From positions 38,898,287 through 38,962,286 of the forward strand of contig NC_092326.1 of assembly GCF_036785885.1 (NCBI RefSeq): a stretch of DNA of 64,000 bases, read 5' to 3'. Shown here piece by piece: positions 11,120 through 22,226 of the stretch. This DNA comes from Coffea arabica. Its lineage: Eukaryota > Streptophyta > Magnoliopsida > Gentianales > Rubiaceae. Position numbers and translations under genes: made by a program. The notes beneath the pieces are model-generated. The model did no database searches. It saw only the letters and a list, made by a program, of their open reading frames with translations, and was not told the origin of the DNA. Every line of letters begins with the position of its first letter. The first letter of the stretch is position 1.

Positions 11120-12448
11120 ATGGGATCTTCAAAGTTTCCTCTGCGCTATGGGATTGTACTCTTGACCTTCGTCTGTACTTTTGTTTGCTATATTGAACGT
11201 GTGGGCTTCTCAATAGCATACACAATTGCAGCTGATGCTGCAGACATAAATCAGACAAGCAAAGGCATGATACTTTCAACATTCTATTACGGCTATGCCT
11301 GTTCACAAGTACCTGGAGGTTGGGCAGCTCAGAAAATTGGTGGTAGGCTTGTTCTCCTCTTCTCATTTGTCTTGTGGTCTCTAACCTGTGCTTTGATGCC
11401 TCTTGATCCAAATCGAGTGACAGTGTTGGTGATAGCTCGCCTGCTTGTTGGTGTGGCCCAGGGATTCATCTTTCCTTCCATCCACACTGTCCTAGCCCAG
11501 TGGGTGCCGCCACATGAGAGATCACGGTCTGTTTCTCTTACAACATCTGGGATGTATTTTGGCGCTGCAGCTGGAATGCTAGTGCTTCCAAGCCTGGTGA
11601 AGTTCAAGGGTCCTCAATCTGTATTTGTTGCTGAAGCGGCTCTTGGTGCATCATGGTCTCTACTATGGCTCAAGTATGCCAGTGATCCACTACGTTCTGA
11701 GCATCCAAAAGCAACTGCTGCTGGTTTTGGTGAATCCCTGCTACCTATTAAAGGGGGTCAAAAGACAAAGGTAGAGAATGGAGGACATTCCATCAGAACA
11801 CCCAAAATTCCATGGAAAAAAATTATCCTTAGCCTCCCAGTGTGGGCAATTGTCGTTAATAATTTCACTTTCCATTATGCTCTCTACGTGCTTATGAACT
11901 GGCTACCTACATACTTTGAATTAGGCCTTCAGCTCAGCCTTCAAGAAATGGGTTCTTCAAAGATGATGCCTTATTTTAACATGTTTTTATTCTCAAATAT
12001 TGGTGGAGTGATTGCTGATCACTTGGTCACAAGGAGAATCTTGTCTATAACAAGAACAAGAAAGCTTTTGAATACTGTTGGATTTATTGTGGCTTCATTT
12101 GCATTAATAGTTCTTCCTTACTTCAGAACCTCTGGTGGAGTTGTGTTTTGTTCTTCTATTGCTCTTGGTTTCTTGGCGTTGGGAAGAGCTGGATTTGCAG
12201 TAAATCACATGGATATCGCTCCAAGATATGCTGGAATTGTGATGGGGGTGTCAAATACAGCTGGTACATTGGCTGGCATTGTTGGGGTGGATCTCACTGG
12301 TCGACTTCTGGAAGCTGCTAAAACTGCTCAGTTGGACTTGACTAGCCCGGATAGTTGGAAAGCAGTATTTTTGATACCTGGGATGCTGTGCATTTTTAGC
12401 TCTTTTATTTTTCTTCTATTTTCCACGGGGGAAAGAGTTTTTGACTGA
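11120..12448 (+). CDS. PHT4;6: Probable anion transporter, PHT4;6-type (Golgi phosphate transporter, MFS/SLC17)
   Basis: This major-facilitator protein is closely related to Arabidopsis PHT4;6, also called anion transporter 5. That protein sits in the Golgi and is thought to export phosphate released by glycosylation. The CDS is a single exon of 442 residues, as in the Arabidopsis gene. There is no plastid transit peptide; the first helix starts at about residue 11, which separates it from plastid PHT4 members. About 12 hydrophobic segments are visible. The MFS loop signature GGWAAQKIGGR is at residues 66-76. Conserved SLC17 stretches include RLLVGVAQGFIFPSIHTVLAQ in the N half, and GFAVNHMDIAPRYAG and GVSNTAGTLAG in the C half. 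A polar linker of about 30 residues around residue 215 joins the halves. The ATG at 11120 has purines at -3 and +4 and fits the family N terminus. Confidence 0.95.
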   Translation: MGSSKFPLRYGIVLLTFVCTFVCYIERVGFSIAYTIAADAADINQTSKGMILSTFYYGYACSQVPGGWAAQKIGGRLVLLFSFVLWSLTCALMPLDPNRVTVLVIARLLVGVAQGFIFPSIHTVLAQWVPPHERSRSVSLTTSGMYFGAAAGMLVLPSLVKFKGPQSVFVAEAALGASWSLLWLKYASDPLRSEHPKATAAGFGESLLPIKGGQKTKVENGGHSIRTPKIPWKKIILSLPVWAIVVNNFTFHYALYVLMNWLPTYFELGLQLSLQEMGSSKMMPYFNMFLFSNIGGVIADHLVTRRILSITRTRKLLNTVGFIVASFALIVLPYFRTSGGVVFCSSIALGFLALGRAGFAVNHMDIAPRYAGIVMGVSNTAGTLAGIVGVDLTGRLLEAAKTAQLDLTSPDSWKAVFLIPGMLCIFSSFIFLLFSTGERVFD

Positions 12449-13599
12449 AAAGATGGTTATTACTGCTTAGGATGTATGTATTCTTATTCAGGAGATGGTT
12501 CTCCACATACAACCCTATTCTGGCAGATTGATCTGATGCCCTTTTTCAGCCTTATCCTTCTCCATCATGAATGCATAGCAAAAGTATATCAAAAGGTTCA
12601 AGACTCACAGTTTGGCTTGCTATTTTTTGAAGTTATCATTGCAACTCCTGCAGATTGCACCGATTGAGGTGGAGTTTGCTCATTTAGACTTTGATGCCAT
12701 TTGTTGGATGTCCTTTTACTACTTGTACTTGTAGCTTCATGATAGCCTTCCAATTGGTTACTTGTTATTTTACCTTCTTTTTTTTTTTAATAACCTTGAG
12801 TTTAGGATTGCAATTTTTAGTTAGACATTGTCCAGCTATGGTTAATTACTGGACTGATTGATTGGCAATAGCATTAAGAAATTAGGATATTAGTTTAGCC
12901 TTCTGTATTTAGTCAAATGCCATGTAACCATTCAGAATGCACTACTGAGGAATGGTTCCAACATCTTTTTTTTATACATTTTTAAATTTTGCGAATATAT
13001 TTATGAAGAGCGGTTCAATTTATATCACCATTTAACTTATGAACAATTGGTACAAGCCCATCTGTATTTGATAAGTTTGCCTTTGTTGCAACAGCAAGTT
13101 CCGAGATTTTCCTATATATCCACAAAGGCGTTTTGACATATTGTTTATTTTGACAGACATATTTAGATGCAATTGCAGGTTTTTCACTAGAAGCTCTGCA
13201 CGTCCGCCCATATGCACATGGGTGTATTTTCTTACAACTGCTGTTTTAGTCAATCATGGAAGGTTTGACATTATATAAACACAAATGAGGTTGGAGTTGG
13301 ATATAAATGTTCTGATTCTTTCTCCGTAGTTAGAGCAAATTACTCATGCTTATAAATTTTCTCATTGATGTGTTTGGTAAATCCTTGACATGCAGATCTA
13401 AACTGAATGAAATTTGTAAACAGGCTTCGTTCTCTTGACTAGATGTTTGACACTTTGACTTTATTTCAATAGTTTTTAAAACACCTGCAGTTGTTTCTTG
13501 TACAGCATTCTGGGTTGGTATGCCAGCAGCTATTGATCTCAAGTAGTTGCTTGTTTTGTCAAATAAGATTGTTATATTTGTGCTTGCTTTGTGCTACAG
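12449..13599. other. Transporter 3' region and intergenic DNA
   Basis: T-rich sequence after the stop, with a T tract near 12778-12789, is compatible with a 3' untranslated region of 300-400 bases. Beyond that I see no supported gene. Confidence 0.5.
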
Positions 13600-13951
13600 A
13601 TTGCCTTGGACTTAGGTTCACCACTAGACAAGAAGGCATCTCGTGTTCATCAACACAACCAGTGTATCAAAATTGTGGTTTGACCAAGATTAGCTTACCA
13701 CATATTAATTATCTTTCACTTACTATTATCTGGTTCTGGTCAATTTTTTCTTGCATAATTTTTATATATTCTTTCTGCTGTTAGTTTTGTACGTCTGCGC
13801 GAACATTGGAGGAACTCATATATTCAAACTCTGATGATGTGTGCCAAAATTCTTTATCTTGCTTTTGTTATAGGTTTATGAACTCTTTGACATGCTTTCT
13901 TGGGGTGCTGTGTATGGAAATTTGCAGAAGCAAATTCGGGAGAAAATAATG
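13600..13951 (+). pseudogene. Two exon-like segments of an unrecognised gene or pseudogene
   Basis: Segments 13600-13677 and 13874-13951 are each exactly 78 nt and open in phase 0. Each is preceded by an AG acceptor (CTACAG and TTATAG) and followed by a GT (GTTTGA and GTAAGA). The first reads IALDLGSPLDKKASRV and on to CIKIV; the second reads VYELFDMLSWGAVYG and on to REKIM. Composition is protein-like. I do not recognise the family, and no start, stop or further exons were identified nearby. Confidence 0.3.
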
Positions 13952-15604
13952 GTAAGAGGTGGAAAAGCACTTCTCTAGTCATCAATAGTAAGTTATTAGG
14001 AAGTATACTTTTGGCTGTAATTTCCTTTTAGTCCTTTTCAAGGTATGACAATATAAAGTGAAACCCAATGTGTGTGCTGCAATTTAATTCCTGGACAAGT
14101 TAGCTGTGATCAATAAGACATGAGGGCACTGACTGGAATCCTATGGCATGCTAAAGATTCCTATGATTTGTTAGTTCAAAAGCTGGTGCTCTTAAAAGTC
14201 TGAAGTCCATATAATTGCATCATAATGCAGCTACATATCTGGTCTTACTTTATACCCCTGAGATGTGACTGCCTTATCTTTGTTCTTGTCTCTTTAAGAT
14301 TGTTTCATCTCTTTATTCTAGTGCTCATATCTATGTGGCACAGGCTCATTTATTTTGTTTCAAGTCATTCACCTGAATGGGTTTTACGGAGTCATGATTC
14401 AGAAAACGTGGGTTATTAGTATGATGACGGCCGTAGTAAACATATTGCTAGGAATTTGATTCTTGGGCAGTTTGGACTTAAGTCCAGGAAGTGAGACTTC
14501 TATCTAGAGAAGTTTGTACTTTGAAATTACAAGGCATCATGTTAGATTTTTAGTCTTATACTGTCAGATGATTTTTATTCTTATTTGCTGTATCAATTAG
14601 CAAGCAAGGTCCATCTTCCATTGTTATCTTTGTGCAATGGGCCTGCTCGTTTTCTTTTAGACATTGAAGGACGTATGTCTATATGCTCTTGTATTGCTGA
14701 TACTGTGGAAATTTGTACATGGATTGTTAGCTTTTTCTGTTCCTTTTTTTTTTCTTTTGAAGATTGACTTCATGAAAGTGTGAACTTATATCCCCTATTA
14801 CGATGAATCATCTCTTTATCAGCTCCCTCTCAGAAAATGAATGCTCCCCCTCGTCTACTAACTTAACAACAGAACAAAGATAATGGGGAAATTCCAATTC
14901 TCGCTGGAAAGATTAGTCATCCAGTTTCATACATGCTATTACTGTTCCTTCTCTCTTTCCCTGCACAGCTTTAAAAATGCTTTGGCATCTTGGATCTTTT
15001 CTTGAATTCCTTTTTTTTTTTCATTTTCATTGCATTAGCATCTGATGGACTGCTATCAGCTATTACTGCACTTGTTTCCTGTTTCCACCATGATTACTGC
15101 ACATATTAATACCTCTTCATGGTCTGTATAGCCTTTGTGAATCTACTTGACTCATCGTCAACTGTTGGAATTTATGAAGGAGATGGACTTTTTGATACAA
15201 GCATTATGACAACGAGTACAAGAGAATGCTATCAAGTGATTATGAAGGTTTGTGGGACTTGGTGGTTAATTGGACTCCTAGATATGTGAACCTGATGCCT
15301 TAATTCTGGCCTGAATGGTATAAAGTCGTTTTCCTGTTCACAACTTCTCCTGTCATCAGATTGGGCTGTCGGCAAAAGTAGGAGCATTGGGAGCAGCAGA
15401 AAACGAGTTGAAGTGAAACTCACTACTATACTAACATACGAGGATTTGGGTTCAAATGATTTCAAGATAATACATTTTCTTGTTCTCTTGAGCTTGGATA
15501 ATCAAACTATTATTTACATTTGGGGTGTACATAACGTCAAAAATAAGAAGAGAAGTTGGTTGGTAGCTCAAATCAAGTCATCCAGAATTTCATGCATTTT
15601 GAAC
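13952..15604. other. Intergenic DNA without a recognised gene
   Basis: Only short unconvincing frames and T-rich tracts were seen on both strands. Confidence 0.5.
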
Positions 15605-15923
15605 TGGAAATGAAGACTAGGTTAACCAACATGTTAACTAATCGATTGCGATAAACTGGATCGAATTTGCCTGTTTTTTTCCTTTCTTCTGCAGCACCTG
15701 GACTGTAAAAGCCCTTTAGTGCTTCTATTCCATATTTATCAAATCCTGCATGACTTGTTTTTCCAATAAATTCTTAAAGACTTTCTTTGATCTTCACAAC
15801 GTAATCAATTGATTCATAAAAGAACTAGTAGTAGCTGGATGATGGACACTCAAATCTTTTGTATCGATCCAGTTTATCGCAATCGATTAGTTAACATGTT
15901 GGTTAACCTAGACTTCATTTCCA
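15605..15923. repeat. Near-perfect 60-bp inverted repeat around a 199-bp spacer
   Basis: The left arm 15605-15664 and right arm 15864-15923 are reverse complements at 59 of 60 positions; the one difference lies in CTAGTCTTC versus CTAGACTTC. A transcript would fold into a long, almost uninterrupted stem. The spacer is ordinary AT-rich sequence with no open frame of note. It could be a MITE with long terminal repeats or a young hairpin/MIRNA-like locus. No matching target-site duplication was found at the outer edges. Confidence 0.85.
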
Positions 15924-17339
15924 TTCAAGCTGTATGATTTTGAGAATATGTACTGCTATACATAATTTTGCAAACACCTCGTAAAGGATACCAACTCAAA
16001 ATTTAAAGCCAATAATGAATGAAAACAGACAAAAGGCTGTCCCAACAATGCCTTTTTCCTTTAATGGAATTTCTTTACATAGAAAAGAACAAGCATAAGG
16101 TATACAAAGTAAAGTATAAGATGAATCTAATATACGACTTACAATGACCTTTTTAACACAATCCTTAGCCTTCTCCTGGCCAATTACCCATTTGGTAGCT
16201 TAGTTGGCACCGTTGGTTTCTGCATTTTCGGGAACATGTGGACGATTATAGAGTCAGAAACCTACATTGTAGTAGGCAATTACGTACAATAACAATAGAC
16301 TCAGGAAGGACACCATTTAATAGCATGTGGTGTATCATACTCTACATGTCATCACGAGTAATATCCAACGAAATAGAAGAAAGTCTATTACAAATAAACA
16401 GGAGATCTTGGCTTCATGCACCAGAGAGACAGAAGAGTGCTACAAAAATGGGAAACACTAACTCACGCATATGCATATGACACAGCATTCAACCAGTACA
16501 ATCTAAAGTCATGCAAAGATTGCTAAACATACGGGCACATTTTATAAAAATTTTGCAAACTTGTACAGCAAGGAGTTCTGGAATGGCTCATAGTGATGCC
16601 CTCACCTCCATCCCAGTGTTGGTAACTACAATTTTCTGGTAAGGCAGAAAACATTATGAAAGCAAGGCCAGATCATAAAGCTAGACAGGAAGAGCCTCAG
16701 GAAAAGTTCATGGCTGCTGCAACTTACATATTGGCAAAAGAAAGAGAAGCAAGATGATCGAGAAAAACAAGAGATGTGATACTTTCGTCACAGATATACA
16801 TCGCCAAGAGATCTAAGAAAGAAAATGCCAGACAGAGATGGAAGATAGCAATTGGATGAAGAATAGTTACCATAGCATATGTTCATTCTCATCTGTGGTC
16901 CAAGCTACACAGCCATGCTTAACAATTGAAACTGAATATTGAAGAATGTTCTGTGGAATTTTGTTGAAGGTAGCTATATTCGGGAAGCCATACAGCTGGA
17001 GAAACAAGCAAAATGTGTGACGTCAGGGACGAGGTGAGTATCAATTGGAAAGACTGGAGAAGTGGCGCAATTTTCCCCCAACTGTTCTGTCAATTTCCTC
17101 ACACTTCTGTGGGGAATGTTTTGTGTGCATCTGCATGTGTCCGTGTTTATTCCTTGTGCAAAAAGAATAGAAGTTCCCCATATGGAAATCTCTTATTTTT
17201 TGTCCTTAATGTTGTTAATTAATAAAGGAATTTATCTTACGTTTCTTCAAGAACTTTCAAAAAATTTTCTTCTTCCTTGTAAAACTTTACAACCACCAGG
17301 GTGCCGGTTTACTTGGATGGGAAACAAGAGTTTAGCAAT
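15924..17339. other. Region downstream of the PPR gene
   Basis: This lies 3' of the minus-strand PPR gene and probably contains its 3' untranslated region. No supported gene was seen. A TGACGTCA octamer occurs at 17018-17025, but nothing ties it to a promoter. Confidence 0.5.
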
Positions 17340-18674
17340 TCAGATTGTTCCACTTCTGATAAAACTTGATCCTCTAGCCTTTCTAACGCTTTGGTTGAGC
17401 ATCAATCTTCTGACCCTTTCAGCCTCACCCCAGTTACCATTCAAGACATACAAATCAGAAATGAGAGTATACACACCTCCATCATTCTCAGGCCTAACTG
17501 TCCTCATTACCCGGTCAATTATTCTCTCAGCCATCTCAAACTGTTTATGCAACTTACAAGATGCCAAAAATGATCCCCAAATAACAACATTTGGCTCAGA
17601 TGGCATTGCCCTTATAATCTCATAAGCTTCACCCAACAACCCTGCTTTTCCAAATAAATCAACCATGCAACCGTAATGTTGCATTCTCGGCCTCAGCCCA
17701 TACTCTTCAATCATTCTAAAGTATCCCCGACCCTCTTCCACCAATCCTGCCTGTGCACAAGCACTCAGTAACCCTGTAAAAGTCAACTCATTAGGCTTCA
17801 CATCACATTCCCTCATCCTCTGAAATATCAAGAATACATCTGCTCCACAACCGTGCTGTGCAAAACCACATATTAAAGCTGTCCAAGCCACCACATTCCT
17901 ATAGGTCATCATTTCAAAAACCAAACAGGCATCCTTCAAGAATCCACATTTTGCATACATATCAACTAAACATGTACCTAATTCCACATCCAGTTCCCAC
18001 TTATTCTTAATCACAAATCCATGTATTGACTTGCCAAACACCAAACCAACCGAACCCATGTGACCACACCCTGGTAAAACTGAACCAATGACCACTTGAT
18101 CAGGCCTCAGTCCTTCAGTCACCACCATTTCACGAAAAAGGGCCAAACCATCATCCCAAAGGCAATTGCCCATGTACCCAGAAATAACCGCCGACCATGA
18201 TGAAGGATCCCTCGCCGGCATTTGATCAAACACTACACGTGCTTTGCCCAACTCGCCATAACGCGAATAGCCCGTGATCATCGTATTCCACGTGACAATA
18301 TTTCTCTCAGGCATTTCATCAAACAGGTAACACGCATCTTCAAAACAGGCCACAACATACGCATTCAGCAGCGAGGTGGCTACATAAACATGGGAACTAA
18401 AGCCTATCTTAACAATGTGTGCGTGAAAATGGCGTACAAGAGGAAGATTATTCAATACTGTGCATGATTTCAGAGTAAAGAGTATAGAAAAGCTATCAAA
18501 GGGTACTCTTTTCTGTTGCATCTGGGTATAAATCTTCAATGCTTCATGAGACGACGAGGCCTTTCTTATGGCCGCAGCCCATGAATTTAAATTTCTGAAA
18601 ACCCAAAAAAATTGAGCAGTGGGGATCGCTTGTGTGGGCTGCTTCGAGAGTAGGTTTGAGAGGCTTGCTAGCAT
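17340..18674 (-). CDS. Pentatricopeptide repeat protein, PLS class, E subgroup
   Basis: PLS-class PPR proteins bind organelle transcripts one nucleotide per repeat and take part in RNA editing, splicing or stability; the target of this one cannot be told. The intronless ORF has 444 residues and starts at the ATG at 18674. About ten PPR motifs run from near residue 29 to 365. Clear examples are the ones beginning TWNTMITGYSRYGELGKA, SWSAVISGYMG, AWTALICGFAQHG and TFTGLLSACAQAGLVEEG. An E-type tail follows (IWGSFLASCKLHKQFEMAE and VYTLISDLYVLNGNWGEAER), ending in RKARGSSFIRSGTI. There is no DYW deaminase domain. The N terminus is short and is not a convincing organelle presequence. At about 440 residues the protein is on the small side for the class. 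Open frames on the opposite strand are shadows of it. Confidence 0.95.
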   Translation of the reverse strand: MLASLSNLLSKQPTQAIPTAQFFWVFRNLNSWAAAIRKASSSHEALKIYTQMQQKRVPFDSFSILFTLKSCTVLNNLPLVRHFHAHIVKIGFSSHVYVATSLLNAYVVACFEDACYLFDEMPERNIVTWNTMITGYSRYGELGKARVVFDQMPARDPSSWSAVISGYMGNCLWDDGLALFREMVVTEGLRPDQVVIGSVLPGCGHMGSVGLVFGKSIHGFVIKNKWELDVELGTCLVDMYAKCGFLKDACLVFEMMTYRNVVAWTALICGFAQHGCGADVFLIFQRMRECDVKPNELTFTGLLSACAQAGLVEEGRGYFRMIEEYGLRPRMQHYGCMVDLFGKAGLLGEAYEIIRAMPSEPNVVIWGSFLASCKLHKQFEMAERIIDRVMRTVRPENDGGVYTLISDLYVLNGNWGEAERVRRLMLNQSVRKARGSSFIRSGTI

Positions 18675-20611
18675 AGCTTTGCTACCAATACACGTCCATC
18701 AAGAAGTGAAGCGAAGAAGATCAATTCATCGTGGAAATGAATGCCACATTTTGAGTAACATTATTATTATTTTAAAACTTATCGATATATATATATATAT
18801 ATATATATTAAAAATTAATTTTTTTTATACCGTACACACGGTCAGTTGGACGAATGATAACTATATAAAATTTGAATTTAAAATTTAATTTTTGTACATA
18901 TGTCATGGATCTAACGATAATAGTATATGCACTAAAATATATATTAAACTGTCACCTGATTAATTGCTTAGATAGTTTGGAATTTTAAATATTCATAGAA
19001 GTGTCTAAATCTCACGGGCAAAAGCACCTACAATATAAGTATAAAGTGATAGAATTATGACCAATTTAAAAAGAAACTTATAAGGGATAGAGTAACAATA
19101 AATTTAGAAAAAGTAATGGCCAAGAGAATTCTGTGTGTTTAAAAAATGTTGTCTATAACATTAGTATTACCCTTCTTTTAGAACACAAAATGAGAGAGAG
19201 ATTTTTTTTTTTAATTATTATGAAATGTTTGATTTTAGCTATATCTACTGGATTCGAGAAAGAAAAGATTGTTATTATTGTCCAAGAGATTTTGTTTTGC
19301 ATTCTGAAAAGTGCTATTCTTATTGTAGTTGCTTAACTCAAGAAATGCAAAAAGATTGTTACCATATATGGTTCTACCAAGTGTAACAGCATCTAGTTTA
19401 CCCAACTATGTAGAAATGCAAAGCTTTATACCAACTGTTTCTTTAAAAAAAAAAATTTATCTTTTTTTAAACATATTTTTTTAATTATTTTTTTATCTCA
19501 CATACGTCAAATTGTTATAATACTTTTTTTTCACAAAACCTCAAAAAAAAAAATGGCAATCCAATTCCAAATGGGCTCTTAGTTTTCTATCAGATAGCTA
19601 AATTATGGATTTAGTCGAAACTTTATAGAACATTAGTCTTGGGAAAGGATAGAAGAATGATGAAAATGAATTCCTTGATATATCAGTTATTCTTAAGTTG
19701 AAGATACTAGTGAATCACAAAGCAAATCCAGCGGTAAAAACAGGCTACTACTGTGAATTGACACAGGAATGTCAACTTGCCATCTGCAATGCTTGGTTTG
19801 GCTGCAGTTCGCAGAATCCAAACCCATAAACACCTTACTACAAAATCCAAACCCACCCTTGATCATTGCAATGTATCAAAGACAAAGCAGTAGACAAGAA
19901 TGTTACTATAACTTTTGTTCTATTCAAATGGAAAGGTTCTTCTGTCAGTTCATTCATGTATCTCCTTGAAATATTCCAACTTAAGATCAAGCATCCCAAC
20001 TTTTGCATGCAAGGGGATAAGACCCTAGAAAAATAATGAAAATTATGTTCTTTTTTTTTTTTTTTATCAAGATGTTCTTGGCTTATGAACATGTATATAA
20101 TAATCAGAATCACATGGTTGAAAAAGTCATAGCACAAACCGTCCTAATTAAGAGGGGAAATGGAAATGATCCTCTTAGGTGAACTCTCCATCTATATATC
20201 TTTCACGTAGCTTTTCAACTCCAATTATACATCGATCCATCTTATTTTGTTGTTTTTTTGCATAAACTCATCTCTTCTGTCACTATTCCATCAGCAGTGG
20301 AACCCTCCATTTCTAGAATTAGAACCCTTAGCAATAGATACCGACACACCCAACAAAACAAGACCTAATCATTTATTCCACCAATCATGCATGCCTTCGA
20401 ACTGGGAATGGGCAGAACCTTCTTTGGCTGCTTTCCTTTGCCATTTTGCTCTACCAAAGAAGTCCTCCTGCCTTCCAAGTATCCAACTCTACTTTTCTTA
20501 ACCATTTCTTCTCGGACTTTGTTCCACAGCCCTTGGTTCTCCTCTCAACACATCGTTAAGACTTAACTATAGTCCAGAAGCAAAATGCCAAAGGTTTCAC
20601 TAGCTACTATC
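18675..20611. other. Intergenic region with microsatellite and repeat remnants
   Basis: A (TA)n run lies at 18785-18808. The stretch 18828-18945 contains CCGTACACACGG-like and ATATGCACTA words. On the opposite strand these resemble 53411-53530 (TATATGCACTAACAGTG and TACACTATTACGG), so both are probably remnants of one MITE-like family. The region would include the PPR promoter on its left and the promoter of the small gene on its right. Confidence 0.5.
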
Positions 20612-20618
20612 TATATAG
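20612..20618 (+). promoter_or_regulatory. Candidate TATA box of the small basic-protein gene
   Basis: TATATAG lies about 75 bases before the start codon, with no other ATG between it and the uORF. A transcription start near 20645 would be expected. Confidence 0.45.
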
Positions 20619-20683
20619 GCTTCATAACTCTCAAATCTCAATATCATCTCCTTGAAATATCAGTCTGATATTCTAGCTCTTGC

Positions 20684-20692
20684 ATGCTCTGA
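20684..20692 (+). promoter_or_regulatory. Two-codon uORF overlapping the main start (TGATG)
   Basis: ATG CTC TGA at 20684-20692 ends in the same A that begins the main ATG at 20692. A ribosome finishing this minimal frame would be positioned exactly at the main start. The arrangement is seen directly; its effect is inferred. Confidence 0.6.
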
Positions 20693-21099
20693 TGGGAAGG
20701 CCAAATAGGCAAAATCGTGATACAGCCATTGTTGGTCCATCCATTGTTTTGCTACAAGAAAGGTTCAAGAAGCTGGGAAGGATAAAGGAGAGGAGAGAAC
20801 AGAGGAGACAAACACTCAAGATGGTGTTCTCTGAGCCCCAAAGAATCCTGCAATCCAACTGTAGAAGCTACAATTCCTTCACAGATCATGAATTAAATTT
20901 GTATCTTCCATCAAGACCAGCTTTTGATGAAGATCCACTCTCCTTGGGATTTACCTTGAGCAACGAGCATGCAGAATATGGTGCCCTCAAGAAGGCTCAA
21001 CCTACTTTTAGTGCTTTATGGTCTTATGATGAAAGGGCTGTGAATACACCTCAAATGTATGACAAAAATTCTGATGTTGATACTTCACTTCATCTCTAA
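20692..21099 (+). CDS. Small basic protein of unknown function
   Basis: This is an intronless frame of 135 residues starting MGRPNRQNRDTAIVGPS. An upstream in-frame extension has no ATG, so the start at 20692 is the first usable one. Residues 16-43 form a strongly basic, probably helical segment (LLQERFKKLGRIKERREQRR), suggesting nucleic-acid contact or a nuclear signal. The C-terminal two thirds is acidic and probably disordered, with short stretches such as HELNLYLPSRPAF and ALWSYDERAV. No signal peptide, membrane helix or named domain is visible. The N-terminal region vaguely recalls small plant proteins of unknown function, but I cannot name the family. A TATA box and the single uORF upstream support a real gene. 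Confidence 0.65.
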   Translation: MGRPNRQNRDTAIVGPSIVLLQERFKKLGRIKERREQRRQTLKMVFSEPQRILQSNCRSYNSFTDHELNLYLPSRPAFDEDPLSLGFTLSNEHAEYGALKKAQPTFSALWSYDERAVNTPQMYDKNSDVDTSLHL

Positions 21100-22015
21100 A
21101 ATCTTCTCTTTTTTTTTTTTTTTTTGCATATTTTAATTTTGGGTATTTTCTCTTCTTCATCGGGCTTAAAATTAAATTTGCCAATGTGAGGAAAAGAAAT
21201 TTATTTCATCATTTATCAAGGAAAAATGATATGTGTCACCAAACTTTATGTTATCACATAATCATCACTTGCTACATGGAGTATTAAATACTAATGTGGG
21301 CTCTAGTTTTCTTTCTCATTTTGTATCTCGTTTAAGTAAAAATAGTTTTCTTACATTTCATTTTTTTTAGTTATTGTTTCCACACTTCAATTTACATACT
21401 AATCGCATCAATTTAAGCTAACATTCAAAAATATTCAATTAAGAAAGACTTCTGCGATCATATGGGAAGTACTGCTCTCTAAGCAGTTCAGAATTTATTA
21501 TCAAGAAGAGAAGTTAAGGATCTATTTATTAAGAAGCTAGAACAATTGAAAAGCGATTCGCTTACTACTTAATTCATAACAAATAATGAAACTGAATTTT
21601 CCCTCGATTAAAGATTAAATTGCATAAAGAATTAATCAAGAGAGATTGAGTTAGACATGCAAAAAGATAGTTAGAATGAATCACGGTAGGAACCTGCACA
21701 AACCTGAATAAGAAAACCCATACTAGAAAGATAAATCGTCCTACATTAAAATTCCCAATAACAAAATACCAATTAGTCAAATTTTCAAAAAAGAAAAAAA
21801 AATTAATATGTATTGGCATTTCCTACACATGCATCAACAAATAAGTGACCAAATTGTTTGGAAAATATGAGCAGATAAGTGATGACCAAAGTGTCATGAA
21901 AATGTGAGGATGATAGGGGATGATATAAGTAGTTGTTGTGAATCTGAGAATTACAGAGCACTTTGAACCACCAATCTTTCTAAATCTATCATTATCCTGC
22001 ATTTTTATCCCGTGT
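21100..22015. other. Intergenic DNA
   Basis: A T tract at 21110-21125 follows the small gene and may lie in its 3' untranslated region. Nothing else is supported. Confidence 0.5.
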
Positions 22016-22140
22016 TTGGATTGTAAGTTATTTGAGATATTTTTACTGTAGCATTTTTTGTGATGTGATGTGTGTGAGATAAAAAGGTAATTGGGAAGAT
22101 AAAAAGGTATATTGGAAATTATAATGGTGATGTAAGCAAA
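22016..22140. mobile_element. MITE copy with GTTTGGATTG end (partial)
   Basis: It starts GTTTGGATTGTAAG and contains TTACTGTAGCA, then a TGTGTGAGATAAAAAGGT-type block. The same order occurs in the complete element at 56523-56659 (GTTTGGATTGC, TTACTGTAGCG, TATGTGAGGGAAAAAGGT). Its right inverted end was not found, so it is a partial or diverged copy. Confidence 0.5.
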
Positions 22141-22226
22141 TATATTTGACCAAATAATTATTTTCACCCATGATTTGTAGATAGAACATCTAAGCGATAT
22201 AAGTAACGTTGTCTCTTTTTCATACA

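Noticed and set aside
11049..11607. Minus-strand frames opposite the transporter
   Set aside because: Shadows of the transporter coding sequence, with no independent evidence.
17018..17025. Perfect TGACGTCA octamer
   Set aside because: Located downstream of the PPR gene, with no promoter context; one chance hit per window is expected.
17062..17625. Plus-strand open frame of 187 codons overlapping the PPR gene
   Set aside because: It is largely antisense to the well-supported PPR coding sequence, and its composition reflects the complementary strand.
20045..20079. T tract and ATCAAG between two ATGTTCTT words
   Set aside because: Eight-base repeats of simple composition are too weak to call a target-site duplication.
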